The notes below the pieces were generated by a model that worked only from the letters and a program-made list of their open reading frames with translations, was not told where the DNA came from and searched no databases. Made by a program: the position numbers and the translations under genes. Source: Lachnospiraceae bacterium (GTDB lineage: Bacteria; Bacillota_A; Clostridia; Lachnospirales; Lachnospiraceae). Taken from it: a stretch of 29,545 nucleotides of DNA. How positions within the stretch are numbered: position 1 is the first letter of the stretch; every line of letters begins with the position of its first letter. The stretch is taken from contig QXWX01000084.1 of the NCBI GenBank assembly GCA_009911175.1, positions 1-29,545 of the forward strand, read 5' to 3'. Shown here one piece after another: positions 7,400 to 15,739 of the stretch.

Positions 7400-8182
7400 A
7401 TGGACTATATTATCACAACGGAGCGGTTAACAAAGAAATATAAAAATTTTATTTCGGTCAATAAGGTTTCCATGCACATTCAGAAAGGCAGTATCTACGG
7501 TTTCCTTGGCCCTAATGGAGCAGGAAAATCTACTACAATGAAGATGCTGTTAGGGCTTACATCGCCTACAGGCGGAAGATTCACGGTTGACGGAGGTCAT
7601 TTTCCAGATGACCGGATCAGCATTTTAAAGAAAGTAGGTTCATTTATCGAATCCCCGTCTTTTTACGCAAATCTGACAGGCTGGGAAAACCTTGATATTA
7701 TCCGCAGAATTTTGGGGCTGCCAGAAAGTGCGGTGAATGATGCGTTAGACTTAGTTGGATTGGCAGAGTTTGGTAACCGGCTTGCCAAAAAATATTCGTT
7801 GGGTATGAAACAGCGCCTTGGGCTTGCGGGAGCTTTGCTTGGACGTCCGCCAATCCTGATTTTAGACGAACCTACAAATGGTCTTGACCCTTCCGGCATT
7901 CATGAAATCCGTAATCTGATAAAGTCATTGCCGAGCCTTTATGATTGCACCGTCCTAATATCTTCTCATATGCTGTCGGAAATAGAATTGATGGCAGATG
8001 ACATCGGTATTCTTAATCATGGCCGGCTGCTGTTCGAGGGAAGTCTTGATGAACTTAGGCAGAATGCAGTACAGGCAGGTTTCGCGGCGGATAATAAGAT
8101 TAGTTCCGCTAATTTGGAAGATATGTTCCTTTCCATGATTGATAAGGATAATGCAGCCAGAAAGCAGAGGGCGCAATTATGA
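7400..8182 (+). CDS. Lantibiotic-immunity-type ABC transporter ATPase (LanF/CprA/BcrA-like)
   Basis: A 260-residue ATPase that should power a two-permease transporter expelling lantibiotics or cationic peptides from the membrane. Walker A GPNGAGKST (37-45), IESPSFYANLT segment typical of BcrA/LanF (84-94), signature YSLGMKQR (132-139), Walker B ILILDE (152-157), H-loop H190. AAAGGAG (7385-7391) precedes the ATG. The gene overlaps the first permease by 4 bp, and two different permeases follow, which is the LanFEG/CprABC arrangement. It is divergent from an OmpR-type two-component system that probably controls it. Confidence 0.92.
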   Translation: MDYIITTERLTKKYKNFISVNKVSMHIQKGSIYGFLGPNGAGKSTTMKMLLGLTSPTGGRFTVDGGHFPDDRISILKKVGSFIESPSFYANLTGWENLDIIRRILGLPESAVNDALDLVGLAEFGNRLAKKYSLGMKQRLGLAGALLGRPPILILDEPTNGLDPSGIHEIRNLIKSLPSLYDCTVLISSHMLSEIELMADDIGILNHGRLLFEGSLDELRQNAVQAGFAADNKISSANLEDMFLSMIDKDNAARKQRAQL

Positions 8183-8904
8183 AAACACTTATCATTGAAC
8201 TTCGGAAAGAAAAAAGGACTGGTGTTATTCCGTTGTTGTTATTAGTTGGTATCTTGGGAGCAGCCTATGCGTTTATCAATTTTATTGTGCGCAAGGATAC
8301 ATTACTGAACCTTCCGTTAGCTCCGATGGACGTTCTTCTAACACAGCTTTACGGAATGATTATGGTTTTGAACATGTTTGGCATCGTTGTGGCCGCCTGT
8401 ATGGTTTACAACATGGAATTTAAAGGAACTGCAATCAAAAAGATGTATATGCTGCCGATTAGTGTTCCTAAAATGTATCTGTGCAAGTTTTTTATTCTAA
8501 CAGTGTTACTTTTGACAGCGATTGTGTTACAGAATTTAGCTTTATTAAAAATTGGTATCAGTGACTTGCCGAAAGGTACTTTTGAAATGGACACTTTGCT
8601 TAAATTTACAGCATATTCCTTTATTACTTCTATGCCGACATTATCTTTTATGGTTTTGGTTTCCTCTCGCTTTGAAAATATGTGGATGCCACTTGGAATT
8701 GGAGTCGCCGGATTTTTAAGCGGAATGGCCTTAGCAGGTTCAAATGTTAGTTTGCTATTGGTTCACCCATTCGTTGTCATGTTAAAGCCTGCTGTTGCTA
8801 TGAGCGCGCAGCCAGACAATGGGATAGCTATTATAGCTATGGCAGAAACATCTTTGTTGTTAGGAATAGGCTTATGGATGGCGAAACATTTGCGTTATGA
8901 ATAG
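8179..8904 (+). CDS. LanE/MutE-type immunity ABC permease
   Basis: A 241-residue ABC-2-like permease with six hydrophobic segments, near residues 15-35, 52-75, 98-118, 137-157, 165-190 and 210-235. The N-terminus (MKTLIIELRKEKRTGVIPLLL) and the short length fit EpiE/MutE/LanE subunits. ATG overlaps the ATPase stop (ATTATGAAAA), so translation is coupled. It should form a heteromer with the next permease and the LanF-like ATPase. Confidence 0.85.
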   Translation: MKTLIIELRKEKRTGVIPLLLLVGILGAAYAFINFIVRKDTLLNLPLAPMDVLLTQLYGMIMVLNMFGIVVAACMVYNMEFKGTAIKKMYMLPISVPKMYLCKFFILTVLLLTAIVLQNLALLKIGISDLPKGTFEMDTLLKFTAYSFITSMPTLSFMVLVSSRFENMWMPLGIGVAGFLSGMALAGSNVSLLLVHPFVVMLKPAVAMSAQPDNGIAIIAMAETSLLLGIGLWMAKHLRYE

Positions 8905-8915
8905 GAGGGATTTGT

Positions 8916-9680
8916 GTGAATTTTTTGGATTTATTAAAGATTGAATTTAAGAAGGTAAAGCGGTCGAAAATCGTTCCTTTGATATTTATTGCGCCTTTGT
9001 TAGTAGTAATATCGGGAGTTGCCAATTTAAGCAGGTATTTTTCCCCAGAATATACAAATGCGTGGTCTGCCATGTTTATCCAGAGTGCATTAGTTTACGC
9101 CTATTATCTATTGCCATTTTCCATGATTGTTGTATGTGTAATGATTGCGGGGCGTGAAACGCAGCATAATGGTATTCTGAAGATGCTGGCATTGCCAGTT
9201 AGCCGTTATGCCTTATCTCTGGCAAAATTCGGGATTTTGATGTTTTACCTGTTTATGGAAATGGTAGTTTTCCTCATTGTGTTTTTGATTACAGGTATCG
9301 TTGCTACACACATGGCAGGGATTACAGATACCTTACCAGTATTTTATCTTGTAAAGTGGTGTGTAGGATTATTCCTTACGATGCTGCCATGTATAGCGGC
9401 TATGTGGGCGATTACAGTATTGTTTGAAAAAGCATTGCTTTCCGTAGGACTTAATCTGTTTCTTGTTATTCCTGGCGTTTTAATAGCCAATACACCGCTT
9501 TGGATTGCGTATCCTTACTGCTATAGTGGTTATCTGGTATCTTGTTCGCTGCATGATTTTACGGCAGAAGGCACAGGCACAGCATTTTCAGTATTTCCGT
9601 TTTTGCCATGTGCAATAGTGGTTTTTATATTAGCTCTTTTGTTGGCTGTTAAAAGATTTGGTAAGAAAGAAATGAGGTAA
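8916..9680 (+). CDS. LanG/MutG-type immunity ABC permease
   Basis: A 254-residue permease of the same class, opening MNFLDLLKIEFKKVKRSKIV with a cytoplasmic amphipathic helix and then six hydrophobic segments. The start is GTG at 8916, supported by AGGAGGG (8903-8909) 6 nt upstream. Together with the preceding two genes it completes a LanFEG-like transporter. No lanthipeptide precursor or modification enzyme is present in the window, so this is resistance to a foreign peptide rather than producer immunity, as with C. difficile CprABC. Confidence 0.87.
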   Translation: MNFLDLLKIEFKKVKRSKIVPLIFIAPLLVVISGVANLSRYFSPEYTNAWSAMFIQSALVYAYYLLPFSMIVVCVMIAGRETQHNGILKMLALPVSRYALSLAKFGILMFYLFMEMVVFLIVFLITGIVATHMAGITDTLPVFYLVKWCVGLFLTMLPCIAAMWAITVLFEKALLSVGLNLFLVIPGVLIANTPLWIAYPYCYSGYLVSCSLHDFTAEGTGTAFSVFPFLPCAIVVFILALLLAVKRFGKKEMR

Positions 9681-9684
9681 ACTT

Positions 9685-10086
9685 ATGGAAAAGAAAAAAT
9701 TACAAAATATAAGTGTTGCAGCCCTTATTATCAGTGTGCTGCCCTTTGCGACGCTGATTCCCGTATTTCTGCAAATCGTATTGCCCGATGGATTGCGTAC
9801 AGTTTGGGGCGGTGTCAATATTGCCTGTGTCATCATGGGGCTGTGCCTGTCCATCATCTGTGTTAAAAATAATGAAAGCCGGAGCCTGATAAATATTATC
9901 TCTACAATTATCAGCGCCTTATTGCTGATGCTGGTTATCGGGATTATATTTTGCCGCACAGCTTGTTCAGGATTGGACTCTTTTGCGGATAATCTGAAAA
10001 GTGGCGCGGAACAATTCAATAATGATGCTGCGATTGGACAGGATATTATAGGTAAGCGATTCAAAACTTACCGTAGTGTAATATAA
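9685..10086 (+). CDS. Small membrane protein trailing the LanFEG-like operon
   Basis: A 133-residue hypothetical protein starting 4 nt after the permease stop, with GAGGTAA upstream, so it is translated as part of the operon. Three hydrophobic segments lie at about residues 8-30, 39-58 and 70-93, followed by a polar tail of about 40 residues. I do not recognise a family. The last 11 residues (GKRFKTYRSVI) are encoded by the left copy of a 58-bp direct repeat, so the original C-terminus may have been replaced when the neighbouring segment was inserted. An accessory role in peptide resistance is only inferred from position. Confidence 0.65.
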   Translation: MEKKKLQNISVAALIISVLPFATLIPVFLQIVLPDGLRTVWGGVNIACVIMGLCLSIICVKNNESRSLINIISTIISALLLMLVIGIIFCRTACSGLDSFADNLKSGAEQFNNDAAIGQDIIGKRFKTYRSVI

Positions 10087-10109
10087 TCTGATTTTCTGCT
10101 ATACTGCTT
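10052..10109 (+). repeat. 58-bp direct repeat, left copy
   Basis: Begins GTAAGCGATTCAAAACTTAC and ends CTGATTTTCTGCTATACTGC(TT). It matches 15223-15279 with a few changes and a 1-nt indel. It contains a GTAAG/CTTAC dyad and a TATACT-like -10, and is followed by AGAAGGAG, so it looks like the leader of a lost gene. Confidence 0.8.
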
Positions 10110-10135
10110 TTAAAAGAACAGAAGGAGATGAGAAA

Positions 10136-10750
10136 TTAACAAATCGGCGGGAGGTATCCTAATTGAATCGCCTTGGTTACAGCTTCGACAGAGGAGGAAA
10201 CATCAAGTTTTTCAAATATATGCTGTAAATGGTTGGAGAGGGTACGCTCGCTGATATAAAGTGTGCCTGCAATCTCTTTCCGCTTTCTGCCGTTAGCTAT
10301 AAGCTGCAAAATCTGTTTTTCACAGTCAGTTAATTCTTCTAAAAACGGAACCGAACTGTTGAAGATAAATTTTCCCTGCATGATCTGTGAAAGATAAGCG
10401 ATCAGCATTTCCGGTTCTGTATTTTTGTTGATAAATCCTTTTGCCCCGATTTTTTTGGCTTCGTTGCGGTATACTGGAAGATCGTATCCGGACAGGATAA
10501 CAATTTTCTGCTCCGGATGACGGTGTAATATCTGCTTTGCCAATTCCAGACCATCTTCAGATGTTATATTTTTTAAATTGATATCCATGAGCAGGATGTC
10601 CGGGGCATCTTCTTCAATGAATTTATCCAATAGGGAAATATCATTGATACTTTTAAAGGTTTTTATATCCGGGTAGTCTGATAATGCAATCTCCAGACTT
10701 TTGGAAAATAGAACGTGGTCATCGACTAATAAAATATTGATAAGAAGCAT
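10136..10750 (-). CDS. NarL/LuxR-type response regulator
   Basis: A 204-residue regulator: receiver with DDH (10-12), phospho-acceptor D56 (ILLMDINL) and K in GFINKNTEP. A LuxR-type helix-turn-helix follows (LTDCEKQILQLIANGRKRKE and ISERTLSNHLQHIFEKL). It overlaps the kinase gene by 32 nt. The start is odd: AAAGGAG abuts the ATG with no spacing, so either expression is weak or initiation occurs at an ATC or ATT codon 9-15 nt on. The receiver begins immediately, so little is lost either way. It probably activates the BceAB-like genes of the same operon, as LiaR-type regulators do. Confidence 0.9.
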   Translation of the reverse strand: MLLINILLVDDHVLFSKSLEIALSDYPDIKTFKSINDISLLDKFIEEDAPDILLMDINLKNITSEDGLELAKQILHRHPEQKIVILSGYDLPVYRNEAKKIGAKGFINKNTEPEMLIAYLSQIMQGKFIFNSSVPFLEELTDCEKQILQLIANGRKRKEIAGTLYISERTLSNHLQHIFEKLDVSSSVEAVTKAIQLGYLPPIC

Positions 10751-12284
10751 CTCCTTTCATTGGCAGGTTGATACAGACGCAGATTCCACGTGGGAAATTT
10801 GGGGTTATACTTATAGTGCCATCCATGCTTTGCACACGGTCAGTGCTTAATGCAAGACCTCTGTGTTTTGATGAGTCTGCATGGGTGAGGCTGCCGGCAT
10901 CAGCATTCCCATTATCTTTTACGCATAATACGATCATTCCATGATCCTGTGTAAGTGTTATCCATGCTTTTTCTCCTGTAGAGTGTTTATAAACATTCGT
11001 GACGAGCTCTTTTAAAAGCCGATATATGAAAATATCATATGGCGGAACTAAAAATAAAGAGTCTGGACAGTCAAAAACAATGCTGATGCGGCGCTCAGGA
11101 AATGATTGCGCAATATAGGCAAGCAAGTTTTGGTAATTCTCTTTTATAGTAAGTTTTGACAGTAATACAGGATGGTAATTCTGCATCTGCTCACGGATAT
11201 AGATATTCATACTATCAAGAGTTTCTGTGATTATTTTCTGTATATCAGGGTTTGTTGATTTATACATCAAATTTTTTATGGAAAGCAGGTCTTGAAGTAT
11301 ATTATCATGAAGAAAATTTGAAAATTCAAGATTTATCTGCTCTTCCTGCTGTAACTGTGCCAATGCTGCATTGTATTTACTTTCCATAACCATGTTGCCT
11401 CCTCCCTGCCTTAAATTAAAATCCAGAATGATATTGCAGACATAGATAAATACAAACATAGCGTCCAACATAAGAAGGAAGGATAACCAGCCGATCCCCA
11501 GAGTCATTGTAATCAGACCACAAATGGTAACACCGAAAAGCAGGATCAACATTAACTGGAATCTGCTAAATATGGCAGACAATGGAAAACTGTGATGCTC
11601 TTTCAGTATAATACTATGAATACTCATGGAGAACAGCAGGACAGGGATATACACTCCAAAGTTTGAAAGATTTCCTTTTATTCCCATTGTGGTAAGACAG
11701 TATGCAATGAATAAAATGATGATTACCACAAGAGAGAACAGAATGGATTTCCATTCTGCTTTAAGGACAAAAGCAGTTCTTTTTCTATGGTAAGCGACAA
11801 CAAAAACGAAGCAAAGCCAGCTTAGCAAAAACTGGATGTCATACAACAAAGCAAACACATTATCTGATATTAAAATGCCCATAAGGGAGCAGATACAGGT
11901 TCCGGTCAGGCAGAGATTTGCTGCTTTTTTGAATTTATAACCGCTCCCCTGAAATAAAAACATAAGTATAAAATTTATGAAAATGCACCAAATAATTGGA
12001 CTTAAGGCATAAAAAGCAATATCTGCTATAGTGTTGTCCGAAACGGAAAGGAGCATATACCAACCGTCTAATGCCAGCAGACCGCAAAACAAAGAGATCG
12101 CTTTATTATCTCTGATGTTGCAGGAACTCACATAAGTAGCGTCTATCAACATCAATGATGACAGGAATAATGATACGATTTTGCTGATGCTGCACGGCAT
12201 CTGAATGTTTATTTCCAGCCCCATATATATTATAAGCAGGGTAGAGTTTATAAAAAGCAAAAGCTTAAGATTAATGCGCTTCAT
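10719..12284 (-). CDS. HisKA_3-type sensor histidine kinase, multi-helix sensor
   Basis: A 521-residue kinase. Residues 1-290 carry eight or nine hydrophobic helices with short loops, a sensor that reads a signal inside or at the membrane. The kinase core has FSNFLHDNILQDLLSIKNLM with phospho-acceptor H326 (HisKA_3 type, proper to NarL regulators). The ATPase domain has KELVTNVYKHS (N-box) and VKDNGNAD (G1). AGGGGG precedes the ATG. It lies downstream of the BceAB-like genes and just before its regulator. The long helical sensor is unlike the two-helix BceS/LiaS architecture. Confidence 0.85.
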   Translation of the reverse strand: MKRINLKLLLFINSTLLIIYMGLEINIQMPCSISKIVSLFLSSLMLIDATYVSSCNIRDNKAISLFCGLLALDGWYMLLSVSDNTIADIAFYALSPIIWCIFINFILMFLFQGSGYKFKKAANLCLTGTCICSLMGILISDNVFALLYDIQFLLSWLCFVFVVAYHRKRTAFVLKAEWKSILFSLVVIIILFIAYCLTTMGIKGNLSNFGVYIPVLLFSMSIHSIILKEHHSFPLSAIFSRFQLMLILLFGVTICGLITMTLGIGWLSFLLMLDAMFVFIYVCNIILDFNLRQGGGNMVMESKYNAALAQLQQEEQINLEFSNFLHDNILQDLLSIKNLMYKSTNPDIQKIITETLDSMNIYIREQMQNYHPVLLSKLTIKENYQNLLAYIAQSFPERRISIVFDCPDSLFLVPPYDIFIYRLLKELVTNVYKHSTGEKAWITLTQDHGMIVLCVKDNGNADAGSLTHADSSKHRGLALSTDRVQSMDGTISITPNFPRGICVCINLPMKGDASYQYFISR

Positions 12285-12309
12285 ATTTTTCCCCCTTATC
12301 CATGCCTAA

Positions 12310-12337
12310 ATTATATCATTTATCTGTGTGCATACAA
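12310..12337 (-). promoter_or_regulatory. Possible internal promoter for the kinase-regulator pair
   Basis: On the minus strand TTGTAT (12337-12332), 16 bp, TATAAT (12315-12310), 26 bp ahead of the kinase start. It would give basal expression of the two-component system independent of the transporter promoter. Confidence 0.45.
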
Positions 12338-14365
12338 CTAAAATTTTCGCATAATCTTTAATTTTCCCAAAACCATTTTACAGCAGGTATGGACAGTCAT
12401 ACAGTAATAAATCAGGTAAATAATTAGTGTCAGCGCAATAGCTAATATCGTAGGGGCGTATAAAACAATGCTGTTCGCCAAAAGGTTCTGCATAAGCGCT
12501 GTTTTATATACTAAGGTGGCAAAGATACAGTCTGCCAGCCCAAACAGGAACGGAATGCTAAAAAATGTGATTGCCTGTTTCCTGATAATTTTTTTAATCG
12601 TCCTGTTCGTATATCCCATTTTTGTAAGGATATCGTAATCGGATTTTGAATCGGCTATCGCTGAAATGTTATTAAAATACAGGATGCTTCCTGTTGCTAT
12701 AAAGAATAATACCACAAGAAAGCCTATCAACAGGAAAGTAGAGCTGCTCAGGGAAACCACTTCATGTATTCTGTGGGAATTGCCCTGCAGGTAAGGGCTT
12801 TTATCCAAATATGCAGACAAAGCCTGAAATAGTTCCTCGTTACCTGTTATGGAACTTCCATTTATACTTAAGACTTTTGTTTCGGGGGCAGCATGTTCAG
12901 ATATCATTTTGTATAAACTGTCACTTACAATTAAAGTACCAACACTGTTTGCGAATGAAATAGGATTATCTAATGTGGTCATAGTCACAGTGACAGGTAT
13001 TTCAGTATTGTTTATGAGCAGTGGATAAGTGCTGCCTGTTTCGTCTTTGCCGGAAGCCGGCTGGTATCTTACAAAAATACACTCATTGTTGTTTAGTGCT
13101 GTAAATTGCTCCAAAGTCTTTTGCCGCCCTTGCGCTTTCAGAATGGCAGTATAGTCAGAATATGAGATACATTCAAAACCTGCATTCCGAAGGATTTTTT
13201 CGTTGTCAGCATCTCCCTTGGAAGTTCCGACACTGTATTCCATGGGAAGCTGCCTGGCAGTAGAAGTAACTTTATAAATATCGGTCTGCAGAAATGTAAT
13301 ATCATCTCCGGATGAATCGTTATTCACGATCTCCATGATTGCGGACAGATCGTTCTCTTTTTCAATACGGCACTCAATTTCTGACGGCGCAATGCGGGAT
13401 ATTGCCGCAATCGGATAATACAGGGTTAGAGCCATAACACTTGAAACAGTCAGAGTTGCGGCTGACAGTAATGTGAGCATGATCAGCGTTTTTGAATTGG
13501 AGCGCATCCGGTATATAAAACCCGGTGAAGTGATGATTCTTGTTTCCGTATAAAATTTCTTCTTATTTTTCTTGCCAGCCTGTACCGCATAAGGGAGAAA
13601 AGATGCAATAAAAAGCACTGTTCCAAAAAGAATGAGTGTAAATGTAAGCATTCCAACAGCATAAAACCCGACTGAAAACCAGACAGATTTGTCGCCCCGT
13701 AAGATGTCAAGGGCAATACAGTATCCCAAAATGACAGATACAAACCCGATTATGGAAGGAACGAGATGAAACTTTGTCTGCTTTTCCGCGCTTTTTTCAA
13801 ACCGCACTAAATCCATCAGGGAAGATTTAAAAAGAAATCTGCTGTTGGACAGCGATAAAATGATAATAATGGCAAAAACAAAACATGCCGTTTTGACCAT
13901 AGCATTCAAGTTAAAAAACGGTATTTCTGAATTGTTGAGTGTCAAGTTCAATAATTTTGTAATGCCAAACACAATACCTTTATGAAACAGACCGCCCAAA
14001 AGGATTCCAATCACGAAAGCCCCGAAACAGGAGAGCAGATTTTCTGCTGTAAGCAGGGACAGTATCGTGGATTTCCGGTATCCTAATAATGCATAAATAC
14101 CTAATTCCTTTGTGCGCCGGCGCAGGAAGAAACGGTTTGAATATGACATATAAAAAATAACGAATGCCATAAGGAATATAGAAATCGTGTTGCACATGGT
14201 TTCTACCCGCCCGTCGCCTGATATTTTTTCCAGCATGATTTTATTCATGGAAAACGAAGTGAAAGCAAAAAAAATAGTGATCACAAAGGAAATGGATAAT
14301 AAATAGAGGGCATAAAAGGAAAAATTATTTTTTAGGTTCTTAAGTGCCATAGATAAATGGTTCAT
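12338..14365 (-). CDS. BceB-like FtsX-family ABC permease
   Basis: A 675-residue permease of the peptide-antibiotic Bce class. The opening MNHLSMALKNLKNNFSFYAL and roughly ten hydrophobic segments are present. The extracellular domain of about 200 residues lies between helices 7 and 8 (about residues 325-545), in contrast to the shortened permease at 3479. It lies 10 nt downstream of its ATPase. In Bce systems this subunit frees lipid II-cycle intermediates from the antibiotic and reports flux to a kinase. The cognate kinase here would be the NarL-type system in the same operon, which differs from the usual BceRS pairing. Confidence 0.9.
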   Translation of the reverse strand: MNHLSMALKNLKNNFSFYALYLLSISFVITIFFAFTSFSMNKIMLEKISGDGRVETMCNTISIFLMAFVIFYMSYSNRFFLRRRTKELGIYALLGYRKSTILSLLTAENLLSCFGAFVIGILLGGLFHKGIVFGITKLLNLTLNNSEIPFFNLNAMVKTACFVFAIIIILSLSNSRFLFKSSLMDLVRFEKSAEKQTKFHLVPSIIGFVSVILGYCIALDILRGDKSVWFSVGFYAVGMLTFTLILFGTVLFIASFLPYAVQAGKKNKKKFYTETRIITSPGFIYRMRSNSKTLIMLTLLSAATLTVSSVMALTLYYPIAAISRIAPSEIECRIEKENDLSAIMEIVNNDSSGDDITFLQTDIYKVTSTARQLPMEYSVGTSKGDADNEKILRNAGFECISYSDYTAILKAQGRQKTLEQFTALNNNECIFVRYQPASGKDETGSTYPLLINNTEIPVTVTMTTLDNPISFANSVGTLIVSDSLYKMISEHAAPETKVLSINGSSITGNEELFQALSAYLDKSPYLQGNSHRIHEVVSLSSSTFLLIGFLVVLFFIATGSILYFNNISAIADSKSDYDILTKMGYTNRTIKKIIRKQAITFFSIPFLFGLADCIFATLVYKTALMQNLLANSIVLYAPTILAIALTLIIYLIYYCMTVHTCCKMVLGKLKIMRKF

Positions 14366-14375
14366 GGGTACTTCC

Positions 14376-15125
14376 CTACCTTTCTGTGTCTAATTTTGCG
14401 GTTGTCTGTGCAATGGATTCATAGAATGCACGCCTGTCAGCATTTTGTTTCAATAATTCCTGAATGATGCAGCCGTCTTTAAAAATCAGGATACGGTCTG
14501 CAAAACTTGCGGCATAAGCATCATGTGTGACCATTAGTATCGTAGTATGGAGACTTTCGTTTGATTCCTTTAAAGTGTTCAGCAAATCTGTTGCGGAACT
14601 TGAATCCAATGCCCCAGTCGGTTCGTCCGCAAATAAAATGCTGGGACGTTTCACAATAGCCCTTAGAGCAGAAGCACGCTGCCTTTGCCCGCCTGAAAGC
14701 TCGCTTGGATATTTATATAACTGTGCGTCAATACCAAAGCTTTTCGCCAGGCTCCGTATCATGTTTTCTATTTTTTTAGGCGGGAGTTTCTGCAAAGTCA
14801 GTGGAACAGCGATATTCTCCAAAATAGTAAGGCTGTCTAACAGCAGATATTCTTGAAAAATAAAACCCAGATTATCCCTGCGGAAATCCGCTGCTTTGGA
14901 ATCAGTCAGATTTTTAAGATGGATACCGTTTATTGTAATGCTGCCGCTCGAGGGTGTATCAATCGTAGAAAGAACATTAAGCAATGTGGTCTTTCCTGAT
15001 CCAGAAGCCCCCATAATGGCGATAAATTCGCCGTCCGTTACGCTGAACGATACTTTATTAAGGCTTGGGCGCTGTGACTTCGCATAAATTTTTGTTACAT
15101 TTTTCGCTTCCAATAATGCAGCCAT
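14376..15125 (-). CDS. BceA-like ABC transporter ATPase
   Basis: A 249-residue ATPase and first gene of the minus-strand operon. Walker A GASGSGKT (39-46), Q-loop in GFIFQEYLLLDS, signature LSGGQRQR (about 143-150), Walker B ILFADE, D-loop GALDS, H-loop MVTHD. It closely parallels the ABC part of the HTH fusion at 2413 but has no HTH. A GGAG-type ribosome binding site lies upstream. It should power the 675-residue permease. Confidence 0.92.
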   Translation of the reverse strand: MAALLEAKNVTKIYAKSQRPSLNKVSFSVTDGEFIAIMGASGSGKTTLLNVLSTIDTPSSGSITINGIHLKNLTDSKAADFRRDNLGFIFQEYLLLDSLTILENIAVPLTLQKLPPKKIENMIRSLAKSFGIDAQLYKYPSELSGGQRQRASALRAIVKRPSILFADEPTGALDSSSATDLLNTLKESNESLHTTILMVTHDAYAASFADRILIFKDGCIIQELLKQNADRRAFYESIAQTTAKLDTER

Positions 15126-15159
15126 TTCTTTTATTCTCCTTTGCTTTTTTGATAACAGT

Positions 15160-15222
15160 ATTATAATTTGGGGGGCTGTAAAAAAGAATGAGTAAATTAC
15201 GCAGATTTTTTTCGTGATTTAC
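15160..15222 (-). promoter_or_regulatory. Promoter and upstream dyad of the BceAB-like operon
   Basis: TATAAT on the minus strand (15165-15160) has only a weak -35 (TTCTTT, 15188-15183), as in activator-dependent promoters. GTAAATTACG (15192-15201) and CGTGATTTAC (15213-15222) match at 9 of 10 positions, with centres 21 bp apart, two helical turns. The dyad is centred about 54 bp upstream of the expected start, where a NarL/LiaR-type activator would bind. Confidence 0.5.
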
Positions 15223-15279
15223 GTAAGCGATTCAAAACTTACCGTAGTGTGTAAAATCTGATTTTCTGCTATACTGCTT
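15223..15279 (+). repeat. 58-bp direct repeat, right copy
   Basis: The first 28 bases are identical to 10052-10079, and after a 1-nt indel the AATCTGATTTTCTGCTATAC(TGCTT) part is identical too. AAAAAAAGGAGG follows, so this copy also resembles a promoter plus ribosome binding site with no intact gene after it. Confidence 0.8.
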
Positions 15280-15299
15280 AAAAAAAGGAGGAAAAATAG

Positions 15300-15434
15300 A
15301 CAGGCAGAATTTCCATAAAGGAAGAGCTGGCAGAGCCTGCCGGACAGGTCTTGGGGAAATTGGAAGTCATGAACGATGCGGAATTTGCAGGGGGCATTGG
15401 AAGCGGCAGAGTGATTAACGCAAATCTTTTATAG
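15300..15434 (+). other. Unassigned coding-like fragment
   Basis: An open stretch reads GRISIKEELAEPAGQVLGKL, then EVMNDAEFAGG and a stop at 15432. A TAG lies directly before it and no start codon follows the good ribosome binding site at 15282-15291, so it looks like a gene whose beginning was lost. No family is recognised. Confidence 0.35.
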
Positions 15435-15690
15435 CATTATTCGCATAACGTGCTATAATTCTCTTAGTCAGATTAGAACGAGTAGGGATAGTCTGCGGTT
15501 GTCCTATTGGGGGAAATGATTTCAATAATCCAGCCGGGGGCGCCGCCACATCCGCGGTCAGATCGTTTGTTTTTGCTGCAGTAAGCGCCTTCCACATAAG
15601 GGGCTTCAATCGTGTCCGTGGGGATGTCGTCGAAGTAGAAGCCGGTACCGGCGCAGGCAATCTTTCCGAGGTGGGCCGAGAACTGTAACC
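15425..15690 (-). pseudogene. Remnant of a Uma2-like (DUF820) endonuclease gene
   Basis: On the minus strand one frame reads RSDRGCGGAPGWIIEIISP, very like the DDRGC-GAPDWIIEIVSPS core of Uma2-family putative restriction-type endonucleases. After a frame change come SNLTKRIIARYANNAIKDL, resembling the following KL-LYANAGV-EYW segment. The N-terminal third and C-terminus are absent. It is not expected to be functional. Confidence 0.5.
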
Positions 15691-15739
15691 ACCTTTTTTT
15701 AGTTTGATTGCAGCCAAAGGCAAAGAAACGGAGATTTTT

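Noticed and set aside
5094..10086. Lantibiotic biosynthesis cluster
   Set aside because: LanFEG-like transporter and TCS are present, but no precursor peptide, LanB/LanC/LanM, or protease gene is found in the window.
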